A DNA stretch of 64,000 nt, taken from assembly GCF_008704995.1 (NCBI RefSeq), contig NZ_CP023747.1, positions 744,001-808,000 of the forward strand. The letters run 5' to 3'. Source of the stretch: Streptomyces nodosus. Lineage in GTDB: Bacteria; Actinomycetota; Actinomycetes; Streptomycetales; Streptomycetaceae. Below are positions 44,293 through 52,533 of the stretch, one piece after another. A program made the position numbers and the translations under genes. The first letter of the stretch is position 1, and each line of letters starts with the position of its first letter. The notes under the pieces are model-generated. The model did not search any database and was not told where the DNA came from. It was given only the letters and a program-made list of their open reading frames with translations.

Positions 44293-45960
44293 TCAGCCAC
44301 GGACCAGCCGACGGTGGGTGACCCGGTGCGGCCGGGCCGCCTCGACGCCCAGCCGCTCGATCTTGTTGGCCTCGTAGTCGGCGAAGTTGCCCTCGAACCA
44401 GAACCAGTGGGCGTCGCCCTCCCAGGCCAGGATGTGGGTGGCGACCCGGTCCAGGAACCACCGGTCGTGCGCGGTGATCACGGCGCAGCCGGGGAAGTCG
44501 AGCAGCGCGCTCTCCAGTGAGGCCAGCGTCTCCACGTCCAGGTCGTTGGTCGGCTCGTCCAGCAGCAGAAGGTTGCCGCCCTGCTTCAGGGTCAGGGCCA
44601 GATTGAGACGGTTGCGTTCGCCGCCGGACATCACACCGACGGGCTTCTGCTGGTCGGCGCCCTTGAAGCCGAAGCCGGCGACATAGGCCCGCGAGGGCAT
44701 CTCGACGTCCCCGATGCGCAGGACGTTCCGGCCGCCGGAGACCGCCTCCCACACGGACCGGGCGGGATCCAGCCCGGCGCGGTTCTGGTCGGCGTAGGAG
44801 ATCCGGACGGTGTCGCCGAGCCGCAGGGTGCCCGCGTCGGGCTGTTCCTCGCCGACGATCATCCGGAACAGGGTGGTCTTGCCGACGCCGTTGGGGCCGA
44901 GGACGCCGACGATGCCGCCCCGGGGCAGGGAGAACGACAGATCCTCCATCAGGAGCCGGTCGCCGTGGCCCTTGGTGAGCCGGCCGGCCTCCAGGACCAG
45001 GCTGCCCAGGCGCGGGCCCGGAGGGATCTGGATCTCCTCGAAGTCCAGCTTCCGCCGCTCGGCGGCCTCGGCCGCCAGGTCCTCGTAGCGCTGCACCCGT
45101 GCCTTGGACCTGGCCTGACGGCCCTTGGCGCCGGAGCGCACCCAGGCCAGCTCCTCCGCCAGCCGCTTCTGCCGTTTGGCGTCCTTGCGGCCCTCCACCC
45201 GCAGCCGGGCCGCCTTGGTCGCCAGATAGGTGGAGTAGTTGCCCTCGTAGGCATAGGCGTGCCCGCGGTCGATCTCCAGGATCCGCCGGGCGACATGGTC
45301 CAGGAAGTACCGGTCGTGGGTGACCGCGACCACCGTGCCGGGGTAGTCGGCCAGATGCTGTTCCAGCCAGGCCACGGACTCGGCGTCCAGGTGGTTGGTG
45401 GGCTCGTCCAGCAGCAGGAGGTCCGGCTGGGACAGCAGCAGCCGGCACAGGGCGACCCGTCGTCGTTCGCCGCCCGAGAGTTCCGTCACGGGGGTGTCGG
45501 GCGGCGGGCAGCGCAGGGCGTCCATGGCCTGTTCCAGGCGGGAGTCCAGGTCCCAGGCTTCGGCGTGGTCCAGGGTCTCCTGCAGCGAGCCGAGTTCGTC
45601 CAGCAGTTCCTGCGTCTGCTCGCCGTCGCCGTCACCGAGACGCGCGGTGACCTCCGCGTAGCGGCGCAGCATGCTCCGGATCTCCGCGGCGCCCTGTTCG
45701 ACATTGCCCTGGACACTGGTCGAGTCGTCGAGCCGGGGCTCCTGCTCCAGGATCCCGATGCCGATGCCGGGCGCTGGGAAGGCGTCCCCTTCGGTCGGCC
45801 GCTCCAGCCCCGCCATGATCCGCAGGACGGTGGACTTGCCCATGCCGTTGGGACCCACCACGCCGATCTTGGCGCCGGGCAGGAGGGCGAGGGTGACATC
45901 GTCGAGGACGGTCTTGTCGCCGTGGGCCATACGGGCCTTGCGCATCGTGTACACGTACAT
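44293..45960 (-). CDS. ettA: ABC-F ATPase, EttA-like translation factor
   Basis: 555-aa ABC-F protein: two ATPase domains without membrane segments. Domain 1 has GPNGMGKST, LSGGERRRVALCRLL and LLLDEPTNHLDAESV; domain 2 has GPNGVGKTT, MSGGERNRLNLALTLKQGGN and LLLDEPTNDLDVETL. The arm and basic linker (RRILEIDRGHAYAYEGNYST, then RQARSKARVQRYEDLA) match EttA, which gates translation by ATP level at the ribosomal E site. ATG at 45960 (MYVYTMRK) has GGAGG. An in-frame ATG at 46050 would add a 30-aa extension encoded in a repeated leader. Confidence 0.88.
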   Translation of the reverse strand: MYVYTMRKARMAHGDKTVLDDVTLALLPGAKIGVVGPNGMGKSTVLRIMAGLERPTEGDAFPAPGIGIGILEQEPRLDDSTSVQGNVEQGAAEIRSMLRRYAEVTARLGDGDGEQTQELLDELGSLQETLDHAEAWDLDSRLEQAMDALRCPPPDTPVTELSGGERRRVALCRLLLSQPDLLLLDEPTNHLDAESVAWLEQHLADYPGTVVAVTHDRYFLDHVARRILEIDRGHAYAYEGNYSTYLATKAARLRVEGRKDAKRQKRLAEELAWVRSGAKGRQARSKARVQRYEDLAAEAAERRKLDFEEIQIPPGPRLGSLVLEAGRLTKGHGDRLLMEDLSFSLPRGGIVGVLGPNGVGKTTLFRMIVGEEQPDAGTLRLGDTVRISYADQNRAGLDPARSVWEAVSGGRNVLRIGDVEMPSRAYVAGFGFKGADQQKPVGVMSGGERNRLNLALTLKQGGNLLLLDEPTNDLDVETLASLESALLDFPGCAVITAHDRWFLDRVATHILAWEGDAHWFWFEGNFADYEANKIERLGVEAARPHRVTHRRLVRG

Positions 45961-46006
45961 CCGCGGTGCCTCCACAGCCGGGCCGCCGGACAGCGGCTGT
46001 CGCTCC

Positions 46007-46057
46007 CAGAGGCCATCAGCACGGGATGTGCGGTCGAGGGCGAGCCTCATCGCCCAC
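46007..46057 (-). repeat. 51-bp perfect repeat, copy 1 (before EttA-like gene)
   Basis: Identical over 51 bp to 47464-47514. On the minus strand it encodes MRLALDRTSRADGL from ATG at 46050, after a GGAGGGGAGTGGGCG ribosome-site region. The ATG overlaps the MFS stop (ATGA), and the frame continues into the EttA-like gene. Confidence 0.9.
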
Positions 46058-47315
46058 TCCCCTCCAGGGTGCTCCTCAGGAGCCGGTCCCGCCAGCGGTT
46101 CCGGCGCCGCTTTGGTGCGCCCCGCACGGCCAGCAACAGAGGTACGGCGACCAGCTGCAGCACGACCGAGAAGATCACCAGGCCGATCGCGGAGCGGTCG
46201 TAGAGCGCCCCCAGCGCAAGGCTGCCGGCGAACCAGCACACCCCGAAACCGGTGTCGAACAAGCCGAAGGCCGAGGCCCGGCGGTCGGCGGCGACCATGC
46301 CGGTGACCGCGGCCTTCACGATGGACTCCTGGGCGGCCGCGCCCAGACCCCACAGCAGCACACCGACGACCGCGAGGCGGACGCCGCCGAGGAAGACCAG
46401 CGGCGGGAAGCACGCGGTGAGCAGGGTCGCGCCCGCCACCGTCCTCAGGCCCCACCGGTCGAAGAGACGGCCGAGCAGCAGCGCCGCGACCGCCTCGCCG
46501 GCCATGGCCACCGCGTACAGCACCGGGATCCAGGCCTCGGGCATCACCCGGTCCCTGCCGAAGTGGTAGGCGATCAGCGGGTAGTCCGCGTAGGCAGCCG
46601 CGATCAGCCCCATGGCCGCCAGATAGATCCAGAAGGCCCGCGATGTGCCCCGGGGGCCGGGGACGCTCTGCTCGACGTCCAGATCCGCGGGCCGGGGACA
46701 GGTGTGCCGGGCTCTCGCCAGCACCAGCAGCGTGAGGACGGCCGGGACGGCGAGCACGGCGAAACCCCCTCGGTAGCCGCCGTGCAGGGACAGCACTCCG
46801 GCCACGACCAGCGGCCCGGCCGTCGCCCCGGCCGCGTCCAGCGCCTCCCGTACGCCGTACACGCGGCCGCGCCCCAGCTCGGCGGTGGCGTGGGCGAGCA
46901 TCGCGTCCCGCGCCGGGTTGCGCAGCGCACGGCCGCTGCGTTCGGCGATCATCAGCAGGGCCGCGACCGGCCAGTTCCCGGCCAGTGCCAGCAGCGGCAC
47001 CACGACCATCTGCACGGTGTAGCCGACGGCCGTGATCAGCCAGTAGCGGCCGGTGCGGTCCGCGAGCCGGCCGAAGACGAACCGCAGGGCGTAGCCGAGG
47101 AGTTCACCGCCGCCGGCGACCGTCGCGACGATCAGCCCGCCGGCGCCGAGGGAGCCGAGGAAGGGGCCTGTGATGCCGCGGGCGCCTTCGTGGGCCATGT
47201 CGGAGAACAGGCTGACGACGCCGATGAGCAGGACGAACCGCGCTGCCGTGCCGCCGGCCGGGGCAGCGGGCCACCGCCCTGCCGCGGGCCCTTCGCCGTG
47301 CTCCTTGCCGCCCAC
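46047..47315 (-). CDS. Major facilitator superfamily transporter
   Basis: 422-aa MFS protein with 12 predicted helices; TM1 begins at FVLLIGVVSLFSDMAHEGAR and the loop 2-3 motif reads GRLADRTGRYW. It probably exports drugs or metabolites. GTG at 47315 is chosen because it starts just before TM1. The frame is open to an ATG at 47507 with a strong GGAGG, which would add 64 non-MFS residues. Its stop overlaps the repeat-encoded ATG ahead of the EttA-like gene, so transporter and ABC-F protein are coupled. Confidence 0.8.
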   Translation of the reverse strand: MGGKEHGEGPAAGRWPAAPAGGTAARFVLLIGVVSLFSDMAHEGARGITGPFLGSLGAGGLIVATVAGGGELLGYALRFVFGRLADRTGRYWLITAVGYTVQMVVVPLLALAGNWPVAALLMIAERSGRALRNPARDAMLAHATAELGRGRVYGVREALDAAGATAGPLVVAGVLSLHGGYRGGFAVLAVPAVLTLLVLARARHTCPRPADLDVEQSVPGPRGTSRAFWIYLAAMGLIAAAYADYPLIAYHFGRDRVMPEAWIPVLYAVAMAGEAVAALLLGRLFDRWGLRTVAGATLLTACFPPLVFLGGVRLAVVGVLLWGLGAAAQESIVKAAVTGMVAADRRASAFGLFDTGFGVCWFAGSLALGALYDRSAIGLVIFSVVLQLVAVPLLLAVRGAPKRRRNRWRDRLLRSTLEGSGR

Positions 47316-47463
47316 CGGACCGGCACCGTCCGGGTCAGTCCACCGGGCGCGGTGCGCGGGCGGGTTCTTCGACGACTTCTTCGACGACGTCGCGGTACAA
47401 GGACCGCACCTCCCGGCTCGGGGAAACGGCCTGTGGACGGGCCTATCGGCGACCGTCCGGCAG

Positions 47464-47514
47464 CAGAGGCCATCAGCACGGGATGTGCGGTCGAGGGCGA
47501 GCCTCATCGCCCAC
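47464..47514 (-). repeat. 51-bp perfect repeat, copy 2 (before MFS gene)
   Basis: Second copy of the 51-bp element. A strong GGAGGTGGGCG ribosome site leads ATG at 47507 of the same MRLALDRTSRADGL reading frame, followed here by CC codons. The frame is again in phase with the downstream (MFS) gene. Confidence 0.9.
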
Positions 47515-47850
47515 CTCCATGGTGCTCCGCGCCCCCCTGGTTCCGCCATCCGTGCGAGTTCCGCCATCCGTGCACATGGCGGCGGTGCCGGTTGCCGGGG
47601 CGCCGGAGAACGCGCGGGCAGGTCCGTCGTGCACGCCGCTCGTGTACGCCGCGCCCCGGGAGGGATCGTCGGATCACACTGGAGGTGCCGATGGGTCTCC
47701 GGCCGGGCCGGGGCAGCGAGCGGTGTATGCGGAGAGTGATGTGATGACCGAGGCTGTACAGGGCCGCATCGGCCGGCGGACCGCGTCCAGGACGCCCCGG
47801 CGCGGTGCGACGGCCCGGTGCCCATGTGCTCCGGGATCGGGGCCGGGGCG

Positions 47851-49152
47851 ATGAACCACGCACGCTCCGGGGCCGGTCCCGATCTCTCCGGGGGACCCTC
47901 GAGGCTGCGCCTGCTGGCCGACATCAGCGTCGCCCTGGCCGGCAGCCTGGATCTCGACGCCGAGGACGCCCTGCGCCGGATGTCCCAGCGCCTGGTGCCG
48001 CAGTTCGCCGACGCCTGTGTGGTGGACCTCCTGGACGGGGACCGGGTGCGGCGCATCGCGGTCACGCACCGCGACCCGGACCGCGCCGTCCGCGCGCTGG
48101 CCGAGGGGCCGATGCCCGGGCTCGGGGACTCGGCCGACCCGCTGTCCCGGGTCCTGCGCGGTGCGGGTCCCATGACTCTCGAGGACCCGGCGCGCTCGCG
48201 GGAGCCGGGATCACTGGGTGCCGTCCAGCGGCGTCTGTACCGTGTGCTGGACGCCGGATGCGTTCTCGTGGTCCCGTTGCGGGCCCGCAGCGAGACCCTG
48301 GGGGCGCTCACCCTGATCCGCTCCCCCGGGGCGCCCTTCGAGGAGGAGGACCGGCAACTTGCCGCCGACCTCGGCCGCCGTGCCGGGCTGGCGGTGGAGA
48401 ACGCCCGGCTGTACGCCTTCCAGCGCAACACCGCCGAACAGCTCCAGCGCTCCCTGCTGCCGAACCTGCGCGGCCTCCCGGGCCTCCAGTTGGCCGCCCG
48501 GTACGCCCCGGCCCGGGCGGGGGCCGAGGTCGGCGGGGACTGGTACGACGCCTTCGCGCTGCCCGACGGGTCGACCATGCTGGTGATCGGCGATGTCATG
48601 GGCCACGACCTCACGGCGGCGGTCCGCATGGGGCAGCTGCGCAACATGCTGCGGGCCCTGGCCTACGACAGCGGGGATCCCCCTGCCGGGGTGATGTGCC
48701 GGCTGGACCGCGTCATGCAGGGCATGACCTCCGTCGAGCTGGTGACGGCCGTCATCGCCCAGCTCCACGCCCCGACGGACGCCGGGCGCCCACTGTCCTG
48801 GACCAACGCCGGACACCCGCCGCCCCTGCTCATGCTGCCGGACGGCACCACCCGGCTGCTGGAGGACGGACACGCCCCGATCCTCGGTCTGGACCCGTGT
48901 CCCGCCAGGACGGACGCGAGGATCGTCGTGGAGCCCGGCGCCACCGTGCTGCTGTACACCGACGGGCTGATCGAGCGCCCCGGCGAGGACATCGGCCGTG
49001 GTCTGACCCGGCTGCGCCAGCATGCGGGCGCCCTGGCCTCCTCACCCCTGGACTCCTTCTGCGACAGCCTGCTGGTCCGGCTGCAGACCGGCTACCACGA
49101 CGATGTCGCCGTGCTCGCCCTCAGGAACACCGACCCGGACAGGCCGGCCTGA
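47851..49152 (+). CDS. GAF-SpoIIE (PP2C) serine phosphatase
   Basis: 433-aa soluble regulator. A GAF sensor domain (about 25-190, LRLLADISVALAGSLDLDAE ... VLVVPLRARSETLGALTLIR) is followed by a SpoIIE/RsbU-type PP2C phosphatase (about 195-430). Metal-site motifs are AEVGGDWYDAF, VIGDVMGHDLTAAVRMGQL and the late YHDDVAVLAL. Such proteins dephosphorylate anti-sigma-factor antagonists in stress and sporulation control. ATG at 47851 was chosen; GTG 47818 and ATG 47824 are also in frame without a ribosome site. It stands alone. Confidence 0.88.
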   Translation: MNHARSGAGPDLSGGPSRLRLLADISVALAGSLDLDAEDALRRMSQRLVPQFADACVVDLLDGDRVRRIAVTHRDPDRAVRALAEGPMPGLGDSADPLSRVLRGAGPMTLEDPARSREPGSLGAVQRRLYRVLDAGCVLVVPLRARSETLGALTLIRSPGAPFEEEDRQLAADLGRRAGLAVENARLYAFQRNTAEQLQRSLLPNLRGLPGLQLAARYAPARAGAEVGGDWYDAFALPDGSTMLVIGDVMGHDLTAAVRMGQLRNMLRALAYDSGDPPAGVMCRLDRVMQGMTSVELVTAVIAQLHAPTDAGRPLSWTNAGHPPPLLMLPDGTTRLLEDGHAPILGLDPCPARTDARIVVEPGATVLLYTDGLIERPGEDIGRGLTRLRQHAGALASSPLDSFCDSLLVRLQTGYHDDVAVLALRNTDPDRPA

Positions 49153-49265
49153 CGCCCCGGCGCGGGCGCGGGCCCCGTGCGGATGCCGGCCTCGCACCGG
49201 GTGTTGTCGTGCCGGGCGTCGCGACGGGGTGAACGGTGCCTGTCGGGGCCCCGGGACGCGCCCGG

Positions 49266-50345
49266 TCAGTCCCGCTGCGGCGTGTGCTCGCGCAGCGCCT
49301 CCTCGACCGCGTCCCGCACCCGGGCGTCCTCGCGCAGCGCCCGCCGCGCGCGGTTGCGGCGGGAGAGCAGGAACGCCCCGACGGCGGCGGCGATCAGGAG
49401 GACGAGGAACAGCAGCAGCGTCCAGGGAACGGCCCAGCCGTGTGCCGTGGCCTCGACGGGTTTGAGCGAGGTGGTGGAGCCCGAGGCGTCGGTGAGCAGC
49501 GGGGTGAGGGTCGTGGTCGCGGACAGGACGACGGCGGGCGCCACCCCGTGCACGGGGACCGTCACCTTCCAGCGCTCACCCGGCAGCAGTTCCGGCGGCG
49601 CGGCGATGGCGCCCGCCTCGGTGCGCAGCCATCCGAACGGGCCGGAGAGCGAGGCCTTCTGCTGGGCCGACAGGACGGTGTTGCCGGTGTTGTGGACGGT
49701 GTAGGTGACGGTCGCGTCGCCCTTGGCGAAGGGGTTGAACGAGCCGTCGTAGTCGACGTGCAGGTCCTCGACCGCGAGTTTCGGCTTGAGTTCACCGCTG
49801 ACCCGGAGCTTGATCCGGATGCCGAGGCGCCGGTCCACATTGATGCCCTCGGCGTCGTCGGACTGCTTCAGGGAGGTGAGAATGCCGCCCACATGGTCAC
49901 CGGGGGTGGCGTTGTCCGGGACGCTGATCGTGAAGGGGACCGTGACGGCCTTGCCGGGCCGGACCACGATGCTGTCGCGGTCCGCGTGGACCCAGGCGCC
50001 CACGGCGCGGGACTTCTTGTCCTTGGTGAGCAGGTCGAGCTGGCCCGCGTCGGTCGTGTAGCCGTCGGCGGCGTAGACGGCGAGGGTCAGCGGGGAGGTG
50101 CCACGGTTGGCGACGATCATGGCGTCCTTGATCTGTCCGCCGGGGTTGATGCCGTGGCTGAAGCTCGACCGCGCCGTGCCATAGGCGTTGGGGGCGGTCC
50201 GGACCGTCCAGGTGACGTCACCGTCGGCGGCCGCGACGGGGCCGGCGCACAGCCCGGTGAGCGCCAGGGCCGCGAGCAGGGCCAGGGCGACGGTACGGAC
50301 GAGAGCGGCCGCGGTGGTGCTGCGGCGTGTCGGGGGCGCGTTCAT
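49266..50345 (-). CDS. WxL-interacting-type (DUF916) surface protein with membrane anchor
   Basis: 359-aa exported membrane protein: signal peptide about 1-39 (VRTVALALLAALALTGLCAG), an extracellular beta-rich DUF916/WxLIP-PGBD domain (DVTWTVRTAPNAYGTARSSF, HGINPGGQIKDAMIVANRG, SDDAEGINVDRRLGIRI), a second Ig-like region, and a C-terminal membrane helix (VPWTLLLFLVLLIAAAVGAF) with a basic cytoplasmic tail. In Firmicutes this domain binds WxL proteins and peptidoglycan. ATG at 50345 has CGAGGA. It follows a phosphatase gene with a WxL-like C-terminus, its probable partner. Confidence 0.8.
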   Translation of the reverse strand: MNAPPTRRSTTAAALVRTVALALLAALALTGLCAGPVAAADGDVTWTVRTAPNAYGTARSSFSHGINPGGQIKDAMIVANRGTSPLTLAVYAADGYTTDAGQLDLLTKDKKSRAVGAWVHADRDSIVVRPGKAVTVPFTISVPDNATPGDHVGGILTSLKQSDDAEGINVDRRLGIRIKLRVSGELKPKLAVEDLHVDYDGSFNPFAKGDATVTYTVHNTGNTVLSAQQKASLSGPFGWLRTEAGAIAAPPELLPGERWKVTVPVHGVAPAVVLSATTTLTPLLTDASGSTTSLKPVEATAHGWAVPWTLLLFLVLLIAAAVGAFLLSRRNRARRALREDARVRDAVEEALREHTPQRD

Positions 50346-50420
50346 CGGGGTCCTCGGGCGGTCTGGGGCGGGTGCGGAACGGGCGGCGGATACGGAGCCG
50401 AAGGAGCGGGGCGGAACGAA

Positions 50421-50458
50421 CGGCGGGGGCGGGCGCCGGAAGGTGCCCACCCCCGCCG
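50421..50458. terminator. Hairpin between phosphatase and DUF916 genes
   Basis: CGGCGGGGG (50421-50429) pairs with CCCCCGCCG (50450-50458), and an inner GGGC/GCCC stem extends it, with one mismatch between. On the minus strand it lies just past the phosphatase stop and may reduce read-through into the DUF916 gene. Confidence 0.6.
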
Positions 50459-50476
50459 GTGAAACGGTTCTGCCGG

Positions 50477-52405
50477 TCAGCTGCTCAGCGCAGTGATCGT
50501 CAGGGTGGCGCGGTAGGCGCCCTTGTTGACGCTGCCCGGGATCTTCAGATCCAGGTCGGCGCCCAGCTTGGCCTTGCCCTTGGGGTGACCCTGGTCGGCC
50601 CAGCCCAGTCCGCGCGAGACGGACAGACCCGCGCCGTGGTCGTCGTAGCCGGAGGCCACCACCCCGCTGGCCTTGGCACCGGCGCCGTCCTCCAGGACGT
50701 TCGGCGTCCAGCCCAGGTAGGCACCGGAGAACGTCTTGTCGGCGTCCTTGAAGTCACCGACGCTGGCCGAGATCGACCAGGGAGCCAGCGACCGGCGGTT
50801 GTCGGAGACCAGGATCGGGTTGATCCGGCCGTCCGCCTGGAAGTAGTCGCCGTCGTGGTCCTTGGCGGTACCCAGGTCCACCAGGCCGTTGTAGCCGTCG
50901 ATGGTCCAGCCGAACTCGCCCGCGGGCGCGTCCGGAACGTTGACCTGCAGCTGCTGACCGTCACCGTGGTACGGGTGCACCGTCACGTCGTCGATGACCG
51001 AGCCGACCGCACCGGAGGGGCTGGCCTCGCTGCGGACGTTCTTGACGACCAGCTGGTCGTTGCGGACCTCGACCTTGACGTAGGAGCGCTTGTTCTCCTG
51101 GTTCTCGGCCGAGTTGAACCAGTAGTTCTTCGGGTTCAACGGGTCCGCGCCCATGCCGGTACCGGTGGTACCGGAGTTGTCCGGGCTCGTGATGGCGTAG
51201 TACTTCGACCCGGAGGCCGAGTTGCCGGTCACGTAGACGACGCCGCCGGGGCCCGGGTAGACGTTGGCGGCACCGGGCTGCTCGTCCTTGTTCTGCTTCT
51301 CGCCGTTCTTCAGCACGTAGCTGCGCGAGTAGGCGTGGTCGTGGCCCGCCAGAACCAGGTCGATGCCGAGCTTGGAGAAGGTCTCCGGCAGGTCGCCACG
51401 ACGCGACTTGAGGTCGGAGTCCTTGGCGTGGCTCGCCGGCGAGTACATGGCGTGGTGCATGTTGAGCACCTTCCACTTCGCCTCGGAGCCGTGCTTGTTG
51501 ATGACGTCGGTGATGTACTTGATGTGGGCCGCGTCACCACCGTTGCCGTCGGCGGGGTTGGCGTAGCTGTTGCTGTTGATGTCGATGAACAGCACATCCT
51601 TGTAGATGTACCAGTAGTCGCCGCCCGACGTGTTGGAGGCCGGGTTGCCGTTCTGGTACAGCGACGCGGAGCGGTCCGTGTTCGGGGTGAACATGTGCTG
51701 CTCGTACGCCTTGCCACCGACGTCGTGGTTGCCGATGGTGGCGGCCCACGGGTACTGACGCAGCTTGTCGGGCGCCAGGAAGGCGTCCCACTGCGACTCG
51801 GTGTTGGCGGTCTCGACCTGGTCGCCACCCGACACCAGCAGTTCGGTGTTGGGGTTGGCCTTCAGGGCGACGTCCAGGGTGTCCTGCCAACCGGCCTGGT
51901 CCTGCGCGACATTGCCGGAGGAGCCGATCTGCGGGTCACCGAAGAACAGGAAGTCGTAGTCGCCTTCGAAGTCCTGCGTCTTGAAGGAGTACGCCGAGGA
52001 CCAGTTGCCCTCGGAGCCGACGCGGTACGAGTACTGCGTGTGCTCCTTCAGGCCGGTCAGCGTCGCGTGGCGGTTGTAGCCGCCGCTGGTGGCGATGTTC
52101 TCGCCGCCGATCGCGTCGAAGGTGGCCGCGCCGGCCGGGAACTCCCCGTTGACCAGCTGCGCCGTGGGGGCGAGCTGGACCTTCTGGGCGGTGTCGGCCG
52201 AGGAGTACCAGGTCACCGTGCGCTGGGACTCGTTGGCGCCCACACCGAGGATGATGCCGGTGAGCGTCGAAGTCTCGGCGGCACCGGCGGGCGACGCGAG
52301 GCCGCCGCCCAGAGCCACGGTGAGGCCCAGGAATGCCGCGCCGGCCCCGGTGGCCACGCGACGCCGCACAGGCCCGCGGGCCTGTGAGGAGGGTCTGTCG
52401 TTCAT
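50477..52405 (-). CDS. Secreted purple acid-type metallophosphoesterase with WxL-like C-terminus
   Basis: 642-aa exported protein from ATG at 52405. Signal peptide about 1-43; a fibronectin-like PAP N-domain (about 45-150); then a calcineurin-like domain with metal motifs FFGDPQIG, SGGDQVE, TIGNHDVGG, NMHHAMY and AGHDHAYSR. Residues about 490-642 (WTIDGYNGLVDL, PWSISASVGDF, then RATLTITALSS at the very end) have the strand pattern of WxL domains, though without the exact W-x-L triplets. The gene next to it encodes a WxL-interacting-type protein. Probably a wall-bound phosphatase. Confidence 0.85.
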   Translation of the reverse strand: MNDRPSSQARGPVRRRVATGAGAAFLGLTVALGGGLASPAGAAETSTLTGIILGVGANESQRTVTWYSSADTAQKVQLAPTAQLVNGEFPAGAATFDAIGGENIATSGGYNRHATLTGLKEHTQYSYRVGSEGNWSSAYSFKTQDFEGDYDFLFFGDPQIGSSGNVAQDQAGWQDTLDVALKANPNTELLVSGGDQVETANTESQWDAFLAPDKLRQYPWAATIGNHDVGGKAYEQHMFTPNTDRSASLYQNGNPASNTSGGDYWYIYKDVLFIDINSNSYANPADGNGGDAAHIKYITDVINKHGSEAKWKVLNMHHAMYSPASHAKDSDLKSRRGDLPETFSKLGIDLVLAGHDHAYSRSYVLKNGEKQNKDEQPGAANVYPGPGGVVYVTGNSASGSKYYAITSPDNSGTTGTGMGADPLNPKNYWFNSAENQENKRSYVKVEVRNDQLVVKNVRSEASPSGAVGSVIDDVTVHPYHGDGQQLQVNVPDAPAGEFGWTIDGYNGLVDLGTAKDHDGDYFQADGRINPILVSDNRRSLAPWSISASVGDFKDADKTFSGAYLGWTPNVLEDGAGAKASGVVASGYDDHGAGLSVSRGLGWADQGHPKGKAKLGADLDLKIPGSVNKGAYRATLTITALSS

Positions 52406-52533
52406 CAGGTCTCGTTTCCCTTTGACGCACCGAAGTGCATGGAATGGAGAGCCACAAGTTCTCCTCACTCGGTTAACCGATCACCAATGCGTTGTTGGGA
52501 CCAGCTGAACTTCCCAGGAGAGTTGAGACCTTC

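Noticed and set aside
50327..52387. 686-codon plus-strand frame opposite the phosphatase
   Set aside because: Val/Gly/Asp-rich shadow; the minus strand has a signal peptide and all phosphoesterase motifs.
52440..52500. PHO-box-like words (GGTTAACCGATCACC) before the phosphatase gene
   Set aside because: Half sites are not in the 11-bp direct-repeat spacing of Streptomyces PHO boxes; GGTTAACC is better read as a short palindrome of unknown role.
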